A stretch of DNA of 33,403 nt from contig LNFB01000060.1 in NCBI GenBank assembly GCA_001464385.1, forward strand, positions 1-33,403, written 5' to 3'. A program made the translations under genes and the position numbers. This document shows, in pieces, positions 25,601-32,967 of this stretch. The notes below the pieces were generated by a model, which ran no database searches, was not told where the DNA came from, and saw nothing but the letters and a program-made list of their open reading frames with translations. The DNA comes from Deltaproteobacteria bacterium Ga0077550. Its GTDB lineage: Bacteria > Myxococcota_A > Polyangia > Nannocystales > Nannocystaceae. Position 1 is the first letter of the stretch, and the number at the start of each line of letters is the position of its first letter.

Positions 25601-27483
25601 GCTGCTTCGGCATCGCTGCGAGCGACCCGTCCCGCCGTGGTCTGCGACGACAGGCGCCAGCGGCGGACGCGGCGTTTCGCTGCCTGATCGCCGTGGGGTT
25701 GCTGGACCGCAGGCGGAGTGTCCGGCGCGCCGACTGTCGCCGGGTCTGCCAGGAGGCCCTCGAAGGCGACGGTCGCCGGACCGCGATCGGTCCACGACAG
25801 CTTCGCGAACGCACGCGAGCCACCGCGAGGCTTCCGCAACGACGCTCGAATACTGGAGACGTAGGGGTCCGGCTGCGTCGGCACCCAACCAGCGAGCTCG
25901 AGCTCGATCCACGCGGTGCCATCCTCGAGATCGTCGTCGCCGATCAGCGTGCCGGTGATACCGAGCAGGCGCGCGCGCGAGGCACGCATCACCGCGTTCT
26001 CGATCGCCATGGACGTGCCGCGGGGTGACGACGTCCATGTCGACCCGAGGAGTGTTGCGGTGGTGGTGTCGTCGCGGCGCTGCAGGACCAGCGCGACCGA
26101 CGTTGGATCGAGCCGCAGCGGGTTGCCAAGCACGTCGAGCGGGCGATCGAAGCGAGCCCAGGTACTCGCGGTCAGCAGTGCCGTATGAACGCAGGTCCCG
26201 GCGTCGTCGCTCCAGCCGAGGCCGAACATGCCGGGACGGGAGGTGTCGAGCTCGAGCGCGATGCGATGCTCGCCGACCGACTGGCGATGGAGCTTCATCC
26301 TCGGCATCGTTGCGGTATCGCCGGTCGCTGCGGTCGAGGCGATGAAGAGCCCGCTCGCCGCGAACAGCCACGTCGTGTCCGGCAACGAGAACACTCCGCC
26401 CGTGCGGACCTTCGCGCGCAGGTCGGACGACGAGTGCATCACGTACGAGGCGCCGGCGACCGCCTCGGGGAGCGATGCCGGGCTCGTCGGCGTGAAACCT
26501 GGCAGCGCGAGTCCGGCACTGTCGATCGTCGCGACCCCGCTCAGCGCACCCAGCTTCGACTCCACGAGCGACGCGTCGATCGTGCCGGGTACTGCACGTG
26601 TTCGCGCGACGACGGTACGCAGCAGGGGATCGAACACGAGCTGCGCCGCGCCGGAGAGATCGTAGACGGTGCCGAACGCCTCGACACCTCCACCGACCAG
26701 TTCGCCCGATACGCCGGCGCCGCTCCATCGGAGGATCACGCGTTCGGGCAGCTGAATCGACGGTCCGCCGCATGCGGACGGTGCGGCAGCGAGCGGCTCG
26801 AGCGCCATGTCCAGCGAGCCCGAGATTGGCCCTGGAAGTGTCAGCGTGTCACTCGATGCCGCCGACGCGCCGGCGACGTTCAGCTTGCCGTCGCGCACGC
26901 GAAGCGAGAGGAACAGTTCGCTGGGCATCGCGGGATCGGCGACGAGCTTGTTCGCCCGGAGCCACACCGTGCCCGGCTCGAGATCGATCTCGAGGGTGCC
27001 CAGCCGCGATATGCGAGCCGAGGTGAGCACGAGTACCGGTGTCGCGTCGCCGGGTTCGAAGACGAGCAAGCGCGCAGCGGGCCGGTAGAAGTCGAACCAC
27101 CGCAACAGCCCCAGCCGATCGCGAAATGGCCCGAGGATCGTCGACGCGATCGCGGACCGCACGAGCGACTCGCCGCGGACGAGCGCCCCGAGGGAGGTCG
27201 TGCGCGGCGGCGCGGCGTGCAGCCGCCCTTCAGCCAGCATCGCGCGGGTTGCAAGAGTGATCTCGGGCGTGAAGTCCGCGTCGAGTGTCGGACGTTCCGC
27301 GGACTCCGCCGCGTCCTCGACACCGTCCGCGCCCTCCGCGGCAGCGAGGAGAAACCGCAGCTGATCGAGGTCGTCGGAGCTTCCTGCCGCAACGAGATCA
27401 CCCGTCCAACCCGCGATGCGCTCGAACGCCCGAGTACTTTGCTTGCGCACGATCGTCGGGTCGTCGTCGGAGGCACTCGTCAT
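22615..27483 (-). CDS. Giant protein of unknown family (1622 aa)
   Basis: The protein is 1622 aa, one of the longest chains in the window, with no signal peptide or membrane helix. The first 110 residues are mainly helical (AFERIAGWTGDLVAAG, QLRFLLAAAEGADG). Most of the chain is then beta-strand with repeated patterns such as TLEIDLEPGTVWLRANKL. A charged, probably coiled-coil segment at about 615-665 (AKWQQEEAAMHHRLAAQQGR) divides it. The last about 170 residues start at a GGGGLDYGTFGIK turn and alternate hydrophobic and polar residues (SAKVFIAAGPVFIIEG, GFLMFEAKAGVSGIVTVKVF), like strands of a large sheet or barrel. No enzyme motif was seen. It is the first gene of a two-gene operon and is divergent from the envelope-binding/metallopeptidase operon. 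The family is unknown to me. Confidence 0.86.
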   Translation of the reverse strand: MTSASDDDPTIVRKQSTRAFERIAGWTGDLVAAGSSDDLDQLRFLLAAAEGADGVEDAAESAERPTLDADFTPEITLATRAMLAEGRLHAAPPRTTSLGALVRGESLVRSAIASTILGPFRDRLGLLRWFDFYRPAARLLVFEPGDATPVLVLTSARISRLGTLEIDLEPGTVWLRANKLVADPAMPSELFLSLRVRDGKLNVAGASAASSDTLTLPGPISGSLDMALEPLAAAPSACGGPSIQLPERVILRWSGAGVSGELVGGGVEAFGTVYDLSGAAQLVFDPLLRTVVARTRAVPGTIDASLVESKLGALSGVATIDSAGLALPGFTPTSPASLPEAVAGASYVMHSSSDLRAKVRTGGVFSLPDTTWLFAASGLFIASTAATGDTATMPRMKLHRQSVGEHRIALELDTSRPGMFGLGWSDDAGTCVHTALLTASTWARFDRPLDVLGNPLRLDPTSVALVLQRRDDTTTATLLGSTWTSSPRGTSMAIENAVMRASRARLLGITGTLIGDDDLEDGTAWIELELAGWVPTQPDPYVSSIRASLRKPRGGSRAFAKLSWTDRGPATVAFEGLLADPATVGAPDTPPAVQQPHGDQAAKRRVRRWRLSSQTTAGRVARSDAEAAKWQQEEAAMHHRLAAQQGRANEINGQLVKRLRGELDEISPRVDGPLFLDVSTRRHQIGVQVGMRTNPDGRAAATVRLSGMRIVAPLQNVRVFTVPQVQWEPVRTLDKDQKLDLGLFPTPLASRDDGGATLIATRSSRLAPVIPDLALVDMVEERALGRPMAISTTLPFGLAATIKLRTPGAAGAPDQVDILRPAFPERALEGAHQLRLIAGGVTIPGGPSAHFEGRTAQLLNGSDLATGSPLGISVLGSTLQPDSAVESMFNREFASDRPRVPLTRLDLSGYGASTFSDWTNPQGAFAEATKVQFQLLVGRTALEIIKFASIIYPWGIRVTRAVTIERTGGAGVIRRDTGWQASSDGLFDFRWQEAIGSPPTSYVARPNPFTFHPGLVQGVHRVTRIRPAPGEKRTLPDGGEVVPLYFDADVYLDGVEGGVVRSEGMLGFLHLAPVGRIISNADLAAMLADEGGVGGPIDARVDVAGSSFAVRALRVEATPTADGTAIVCAVRGAPQFRAGGAWSTVRMPGPTNTSIPPEAVALGDGVPLVQPGVAIDPTGDRVRRSSATIGSYRFAEPVDLLRPTTPAFDVAFLQTTPTHAFVFRRPFIATGTGRIESTLAPQVADLFARSSFRSLFPPPDAAITLSDRPYWLRIGAGGAFRLEPSVALPSPRPVLVLSAGPDAGRRMFYDETTLSLSIGETSWSMSMPRLRMWSDLPEMNELIGMRMGLVGGSAIKSQLVDVESLVHSALASALTFLPGIAGRAPVGPIDLTPTNLKTQSKLALTFSGKVPPSGNPLMQVKYFGGFDITGINGGLEEPPAGAPPPTGPVTIAGGGGLDYGTFGIKVGFEFRAKTPTVPWFLVFGILVEVGGKFFLGDKNNALIPEKDRKDKVVMTFKVYLGVGYGADLGPFSAKVFIAAGPVFIIEGSTFKRGGFLMFEAKAGVSGIVTVKVFGEFQCVCFTKALPAGPKDYLQFSGELGINIEILFFSIKMSVAVVGDQPV

Positions 27484-27631
27484 GGCGACGTTCTGTACGT
27501 GCGCGACCGCGGCGAATCTGACGGGGATCCGACCACGTTTCGACGACTACCTGCGCGGCCGAATGGCCAGGGCGACTCCGGCTCGCACAGGTCGGGTGAA
27601 GGGGCGGCACCGTACCGCCGCCTCGATCGCG

Positions 27632-27784
27632 TCAACGCGCGCTACGACGACGCCGTGCACCGAGCAGGACCAGCGTCGCGCATACGAGGGGCCGGCGCGT
27701 CGGGGACTCGTCGGCACGACACCCGCAGCCATCGTCGCGCTCGGTGTCGACCGCCGCCGGTGTCGACGGTGCGGGTGGTGCCGC
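27632..27784 (-). pseudogene. Broken tail of a protein with a MYXO-CTERM-like sorting signal
   Basis: On the minus strand this reads about 50 codons ending at a TGA at 27634-27632. It has a Pro/Ala linker (AAPPAPSTPAAVDTERDD), then GCGCR, a short hydrophobic stretch (PLVCATLVLLGA) and RRRRSAR. A GCGC motif, one helix and an Arg cluster at the C-terminus is the signature of the MYXO-CTERM sorting domain of myxobacteria. A TAG at 27787-27785 interrupts the frame, and upstream it runs through a Pro/Thr stretch straight into the P450-derived repeat copy. There is therefore no intact gene. The hydrophobic part is shorter than usual, which fits decay. Confidence 0.62.
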
Positions 27785-27852
27785 CTACGCCGCCGCTGGT
27801 CCCGGTGTCGGGGTCGGGCCCAACGCCGGTGCTCGACGACCACGAGCGCCGT

Positions 27853-27950
27853 GCAGCCGTGGCGGTGAGCTGCGGGCGTCGGGGGCGAGCATCGATCGAA
27901 CGAACAGTCGGCGCATGCGGGCGCCCATCGGATCCGGCGCGCCGTCGGAG
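27853..27950. repeat. 98-bp direct repeat, copy 2 (orphan P450 5' fragment)
   Basis: This is identical to 18570-18667. On the minus strand it encodes the P450 N-terminus (MGARMRRLFVRSMLAPDARS), but after SSPPRL the frame goes into HGARGRRAPALGPTPTP instead of the P450 hinge, and stops at 27785. It is therefore a truncated duplicate. It lies about 106 bp upstream of the OmpA-like gene, so it may have displaced or become part of that gene's promoter. Confidence 0.97.
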
Positions 27951-28056
27951 GGCACGCGAGCGCCCCCGCGGAAACGGCGTGGCACCACCGGCGGTCGGTC
28001 GTCCGTGGTCGGTCGTGCTTGCGCTCGCGGCCGCGGTGCCGTCTCATCATCCCCAC

Positions 28057-30021
28057 GTGGGCCACCGCCTACTCAGCTGGACCGCCTCCACCTCGGGTCA
28101 CGTCCTCGAGATCGAATTCTGGGCCGGCGTGGTCTCGGACGCCGACGCGGCGTCGGCCCAGCGATTCCTCGACGAGCTGCTGACCGCGGCCTACTGGGAG
28201 GGCAACGCCGAGGCGCGGCGGACCGTCGAGAGCATCTATCGCGCCGTCGAGCGCCGCGAGCCTCCCGATCCGACCGACTTCATCGAGGCCGAACGGACGG
28301 TGCGCGAGGCCCTCGCCTACGAGGTGCGCCACGGCCAGCTCCGACTGACCGCTCGGCCACGGGTCGCGGCGACCTCGGCCCTGGGCGACGGACTCATCAA
28401 CCCCTTCGAGGACGATCCGCCGGTCGAGCCGCCGCCCCCGGACACGACGTGGTTCTCGATCCGCGTCGTCGACGAGGTCGGCGATCCGGTCGACGGCCTC
28501 GATCTGCAGTTCGAGGTCCTCGGCGAGACCCAGGACGCGCGCACCGACGGCAGCGGGCGCGCCCGCATCGAGGGCATGCAGGGCGGATCGGCCCTGGTCA
28601 CCATCGTCAGCGCGTCGCGGCTGCAGCAGCTCATGGCGCCGCGGTGGACCACGCCGCGCACGCCGGTGCTTCCCGAGGACGCCCCCGACGCGCCCGTCGT
28701 GCTCGAGCGCCTCGACGATCACTTCGATCCGGTCCGGCTCGCGCGCGAGCTCGAGACGACGCTCGTGATCCTCCCGCGGTTCGCGTGCCGCGAGATCGCG
28801 GCCAGCACCTTCGACTTCGGCCGCAGCTTCGTGCGGCGCGAGGGCATCCTCGCGATGGCGAACATCGCCGAGGAGCTACAGCAGGACGACGGCCAGCTCG
28901 GGTGGATCTTCGGCCACACCGACATGGCCGGCCCCGAGCTGGTCAACAAGCGCCTCAGCGAGCGCCGCGCCAAGGCGATCTTCGCGATCTTCACCCACGA
29001 CTTCGCGAAGTGGGACGAGATGTGGCGCGCCACGGTCAACGAGTCGCCGTGGTGGGAGCGCTGGGGCACGCGCGAGATGCAGCACATGCTCAACACGCTG
29101 CGCTGCCCCGACGACGCCGGCGATCCGCTCGGCGAGGACGGCAACCTCGGCGGCAAGACCCAGCAGGCGATCCGCCGGTTCAAGCGCAAGGACTACCCCG
29201 ACGTGCCCTCCGAGCAGGCGGCGCTGCCCGACAACGCCACGGTCGACGCCGGGTTCCGCGAGCAGCTCTTCCTCGCCTACGCCAAGCTCATCGCCCGCGA
29301 TCCGGTCGACCCGGCCCGCATCGCGCCCATCGGCGCGGCGGCGTTCATGGGCTGCGGCGAGTACAACCCGCTGTCGCTGACGGCCCACGATCGCGAGAGC
29401 CGGCGCACGGTGGTGTTCATCTTCGATCCGGCGGCGCAGCCCCAGGCCCCGCCGTGCGTGCTGGGCGATGTGAAGCCGTGCAAGGCGCAGCTGGACCCGC
29501 CGCTCGATGCCGACGCGCCCGGGCCGTTCTATCGGTGCCAGTTCTATCAGTCGATCGCGACCTGCTGCCAGTCGGCCGGCGGCGCCGATCTGGCGCACGA
29601 CGTGATCGTCCGCTTCTTCATGAACCTCCAGACCTCGGGGTCGCTCGGGCACCGCTTCATCCTCGAGGCGCAGGACGAGCCCGACGACGACGACCCGACC
29701 CCGCCGTTCTCGCAGGAGCACGCCCTGGCCGACGACGCGCGCGCGGTGGTCGAGGAGGGCGCCGCGCCCGAGGGGGACGACGCCGGCAACGCGGCGCCCG
29801 CCCCGGCCGCGGGCCCCGAGATGGTCGAGCTGCACTTCACGCACGTGCCGGACGCCGCGCGCTATCGACTGCGCGTCGAGGGCGTGGCGTCGCCGTACAC
29901 GATCTTCACCCACACCCCGTTCCACGGCATCTCCGAGCTGTCGCGCGGCCTCGACGTCGTCCGCATCCCGCGATTGCTCGCGATCCTCAACGCGCCTCCT
30001 CCACCGGATCCCTTCGAGTAG
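28057..30021 (+). CDS. Ig-like / OmpA-like / peptidoglycan-binding multidomain protein
   Basis: The protein is 654 aa if the GTG at 28057 is used; in-frame GTGs at 28036 and 27979 are alternatives and none has a strong ribosome site. An N-terminal helical region of about 120 residues is followed at about 130-190 by an Ig/carboxypeptidase-regulatory-like fold (FSIRVVDEVGDPVDGLDLQF ... TDGSGRARIEGMQGGSALVT). About 230-310 is OmpA-C-like, with GHTDMAGPELVNKRLSERRA from residue 286. About 335-385 is a peptidoglycan-binding-1-like unit (DGNLGGKTQQAIRRF at 361). A Cys-containing segment follows (ESRRTVVFIFDPAAQPQAPP). This architecture is known beside contractile-injection and T6SS-like loci; that link is inference. 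There is no signal peptide. Its stop directly abuts the next start codon. Confidence 0.82.
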   Translation: MGHRLLSWTASTSGHVLEIEFWAGVVSDADAASAQRFLDELLTAAYWEGNAEARRTVESIYRAVERREPPDPTDFIEAERTVREALAYEVRHGQLRLTARPRVAATSALGDGLINPFEDDPPVEPPPPDTTWFSIRVVDEVGDPVDGLDLQFEVLGETQDARTDGSGRARIEGMQGGSALVTIVSASRLQQLMAPRWTTPRTPVLPEDAPDAPVVLERLDDHFDPVRLARELETTLVILPRFACREIAASTFDFGRSFVRREGILAMANIAEELQQDDGQLGWIFGHTDMAGPELVNKRLSERRAKAIFAIFTHDFAKWDEMWRATVNESPWWERWGTREMQHMLNTLRCPDDAGDPLGEDGNLGGKTQQAIRRFKRKDYPDVPSEQAALPDNATVDAGFREQLFLAYAKLIARDPVDPARIAPIGAAAFMGCGEYNPLSLTAHDRESRRTVVFIFDPAAQPQAPPCVLGDVKPCKAQLDPPLDADAPGPFYRCQFYQSIATCCQSAGGADLAHDVIVRFFMNLQTSGSLGHRFILEAQDEPDDDDPTPPFSQEHALADDARAVVEEGAAPEGDDAGNAAPAPAAGPEMVELHFTHVPDAARYRLRVEGVASPYTIFTHTPFHGISELSRGLDVVRIPRLLAILNAPPPPDPFE

Positions 30022-32967
30022 ATGCCCGACGACGTCTTCTCACCGTTCCCGGCGATGTCGTCGGTGGCCCCTGGCAGCGCCGAGGTCCTGTACCTCGAGC
30101 GGGCGCTGTTCGTGATCCGCGGGATGTTCTTCGACCCGATCGCGAACGCCGACGCCCCGCTGCCGCCGCATCGCTGGGCCATCGCCCACAGCGAGATCGC
30201 CTACGGCGAGGGCAACACCAGCGACGCCGACGGTTTCTCGACGATCTTCGAGCCGGCGCGCGGCGACGTGCCGCCCGACGGCGAGTGGGATCTCTACATG
30301 ATCCCGATCTACGACGGCCGCCCGGACTCGGATCTCTACGCGACGCAGAAAGAGGCGTGGATCGATCTCGAGGCGAAGAAGTGGGTGCCCGGCGACGAGA
30401 TCCGCGACGGCACCCGATACGAGCACCTCGCCACCCGCAAGCTGCTGCGCATCCCGCTGTGGTCGAGCAAGCGGATGGTCGAGTCGGGCGGCACGTTCGT
30501 CGGCACGTTCCCGCACAGCGGCACGTTCGCGACGACCGGCGTGCTCAAGACCTCCGAGCTGCTGCCCCACGGCAGCCGCGAGGCGCCCTGGGTGATGCAG
30601 GTCGACAAGGACTGGCTGCGCACGCACGTGCGGCTGCGCTGCTACGACCCGGTCGCGAAGGCCGATCGCAACGTCGGCCAGGGGCCGCTCGTCATCGCGA
30701 AGAACGGGATCCTGAACGTGGTCGGGGGCAGCAGCGTCGTCTTGCCGAACGGCTCGACCTACGTCGTGCACGGCGGCACGCAGGAGAAGCTGCCCAACCT
30801 CTATTATCAGTTCGAGACCCCGGCGTTCTCGTGGATCGAGTACGCGACCGGGACCGCCGACACGCTCCCGCAACTCGATACGCTGCGCTTCGAGACCCAC
30901 TACCTGCTGCCGGCGCAGTGGGCGAGCGTGGGGCAGGAGTGCTGGACGGGCACGGGGAACCCCAGCGCGTCGGCGCGCAAGGCGTTCGCGGACCTGCGCC
31001 ACTCGGGGACGACGAGCGACCAGCCGCTGTCGTTCCACCTCGATGACCTCGGGCTGACGCACACGAACGATCACCTGCTCGGCGAGCAGAGCGATCACAC
31101 CGTGGTGCTGCCGAGCAGCCGCGTCGCGCTGCTCGATCACCTGCTCGCGCTGCGGAGCCCGGCGAGCAACGCCCACGGCGGCCTGCCGTACTCGCAGCTG
31201 AACTTCACCAAGTATCCGCTGCGAGCCGAGGACGCGATGTTCGTCGCCGGGCAGGGCTTCGAGACGATGACCCGCATCGTCGACTACGACGGGCGGCTGT
31301 TCTCGGTCGCCGAGCACCGCGTGCGCGGGCTGATGGGCTTCGATCTCATGGTCGGCGCGCGGGCGGCCAAGGCCCAGGTCGTGCCCACGGGGCCGAACGT
31401 CACCGGCGTCTCGCAGGGCAACAACGAGGTGCACCTCGTCGACACGCGGTGGATCCGGCACACCTACCAGGGCACGGCGGCGCGCCTGGCCCACGTGCTG
31501 GTCTACGTGCCCGCGTTCGTCACGGCGCCCGCGGCCGACGACATGCCGGGCGGCGTGAACGCGGCGCGCACGATCGGCGTGCCGTTGTGCGAGCACCTGC
31601 TGCTCGACGCCGCGTTGGTGTGGGATCAGATCCACCCCGCGCATCCGAGCGCCCCGACGCCGCGCAAGACCTACGCGATCCTCTCGGCCGCGGGGCTCAC
31701 CGCGGAGAAGACGGTGGTGCGGATGCGGCACCACTTCGGCTCGCGCGCGAACGCGGGCCGGGTCTCGGCGGTCGCGCCCGCGATACCGCCGCCCGCGGTG
31801 CCGCCCGCGCCCGACACGTTGGTCACGATCAACGTCCACCCGCAGGCGGGTCGCGCGACCGGTGGCAACCCGATGCAGCTCTACCTCGTGTTCGGGCCGC
31901 TGTTCCCGGCCCCGCCGGTGAATCCCCACCCGCCCGCGCCGCGGCCCTACGATTTCGAGGCCGGCACGACCCCCGCCCTCGATCGCATCGACAACGCCAG
32001 CGAGGTGCAGTTCACGCTCGCCCACGAGCTCGGGCACTCGATGGGCCTGCCCGACGAATACGTCGAGCGGGTGCGCGCCGGTGCGACCACCAACGGTACC
32101 CTCGCGCGCTTCGACTCGCGCCCGCGGCCGTACAACCTCGACGGCATCTCGATGATGCGCGGCAATCATACGCCGCGGCTGCGCTATGCGTGGCAGCGGG
32201 TCCGGAACCTCGCGCGGCTCGCCCAATCACTGCCGGCGACGCATTGGTCGCGCGCCGAGGCGCCGTTCCGCGCCCAGTACGTCGCGGGGTCCCGCACGCT
32301 GAACTATGCGCTGCCCACCGACGTCCCCCAGTTCGGCGCCGATCCCGAGCCGTGGACGCCGATCAACGGCCGCGTGGGCCGCAGCGAGGTGAATCTCTAC
32401 ATGGCCGGGGACGACGAGTCGACCCGCGGTCCGATCGTCACCGCCTCGGGGATCCTCGCCAACGCCTTCGACGGTGTGCTGGTGGTGTCGCCCAAGTTCT
32501 GGTTCACCTTCGATGCGTCGATCGCCGCGCTCTCGGATCGCTGGGAAGTCATGTATGACAATTTCGGTCGCGAGTACTATCAGACCGATCTGTGCCCGAA
32601 ATTCTTCGTCGCGGGCCCCGGTGGCGCGACGCGAATGCAGCGGGTGGTCGTGATCCTGCAGCCACGATTCGAGTACGGCGCCAACCCGAGCACCCGATTC
32701 GACAACAACCTCGAGACCCTGGCCAACGCCGACATCGAGGTACGGGTGAAGACGGGCGCGCGCTCGCTGGTCACCGGCAGCCCCGACGTGCTGACGATCC
32801 GCGAGGGCGACGTCGGCCACTTCTTGATGCGCTACGCGTTGAGCCCCACCGCCGCGGTGTTCAACGCCCGCAACAACGCGGCGATCACCGCGGCCGATCT
32901 GGCGCCGCTCAACACCTTCGTGGCGACCACGCTGGGCCGCGGCGCGGGGACGGTGACGCCGGTATGA
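30022..32967 (+). CDS. 981-aa metzincin-like zinc metallopeptidase
   Basis: The protein is 981 aa with no signal peptide. The zinc-binding motif HELGHSMGLPDEY (His668, Glu669, His672, Asp678) fits HExxHxxGxxD of metzincins. A Met-turn candidate lies about 40 residues later in SMMRGNH (Met711/Met712), supporting a real protease fold. The N-terminal 650 residues are beta-rich, with a recognisable FVIRGMFFDPIAN opening and many short strands; no known domain was assigned. The C-terminal 250 residues follow the protease domain. The ATG starts on the base after the upstream TAG, so the two genes are read as one unit. Its stop overlaps the next ATG. It is probably exported or injected by a route not in this window, or acts in the cell; substrate is unknown. 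Confidence 0.85.
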   Translation: MPDDVFSPFPAMSSVAPGSAEVLYLERALFVIRGMFFDPIANADAPLPPHRWAIAHSEIAYGEGNTSDADGFSTIFEPARGDVPPDGEWDLYMIPIYDGRPDSDLYATQKEAWIDLEAKKWVPGDEIRDGTRYEHLATRKLLRIPLWSSKRMVESGGTFVGTFPHSGTFATTGVLKTSELLPHGSREAPWVMQVDKDWLRTHVRLRCYDPVAKADRNVGQGPLVIAKNGILNVVGGSSVVLPNGSTYVVHGGTQEKLPNLYYQFETPAFSWIEYATGTADTLPQLDTLRFETHYLLPAQWASVGQECWTGTGNPSASARKAFADLRHSGTTSDQPLSFHLDDLGLTHTNDHLLGEQSDHTVVLPSSRVALLDHLLALRSPASNAHGGLPYSQLNFTKYPLRAEDAMFVAGQGFETMTRIVDYDGRLFSVAEHRVRGLMGFDLMVGARAAKAQVVPTGPNVTGVSQGNNEVHLVDTRWIRHTYQGTAARLAHVLVYVPAFVTAPAADDMPGGVNAARTIGVPLCEHLLLDAALVWDQIHPAHPSAPTPRKTYAILSAAGLTAEKTVVRMRHHFGSRANAGRVSAVAPAIPPPAVPPAPDTLVTINVHPQAGRATGGNPMQLYLVFGPLFPAPPVNPHPPAPRPYDFEAGTTPALDRIDNASEVQFTLAHELGHSMGLPDEYVERVRAGATTNGTLARFDSRPRPYNLDGISMMRGNHTPRLRYAWQRVRNLARLAQSLPATHWSRAEAPFRAQYVAGSRTLNYALPTDVPQFGADPEPWTPINGRVGRSEVNLYMAGDDESTRGPIVTASGILANAFDGVLVVSPKFWFTFDASIAALSDRWEVMYDNFGREYYQTDLCPKFFVAGPGGATRMQRVVVILQPRFEYGANPSTRFDNNLETLANADIEVRVKTGARSLVTGSPDVLTIREGDVGHFLMRYALSPTAAVFNARNNAAITAADLAPLNTFVATTLGRGAGTVTPV

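Larger units (their letters stand above)
27484..28056. other. Composite gap between divergent operons
   Basis: These 573 bp separate the 1622-aa gene (minus) from the OmpA-like gene (plus). From left to right the gap holds a 148-bp stretch that should carry the minus-strand promoter, a broken MYXO-CTERM-like gene tail (27632-27784), a short Pro/Thr/Ala-rich stretch, the second 98-bp repeat copy (27853-27950), and about 106 bp before the proposed GTG of the OmpA-like gene. No clear promoter elements were identified. Confidence 0.6.

Noticed and set aside
18570..27950. Classical insertion sequence or integrative element with att sites
   Set aside because: No transposase, integrase, terminal inverted repeats or tRNA target was found, so only the direct repeats themselves are claimed.
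27744..31046. 1100-codon plus-strand open frame overlapping the OmpA-like and metallopeptidase genes
   Set aside because: It crosses the junction of two well-supported genes in another frame and its translation is mainly Arg and Ala.
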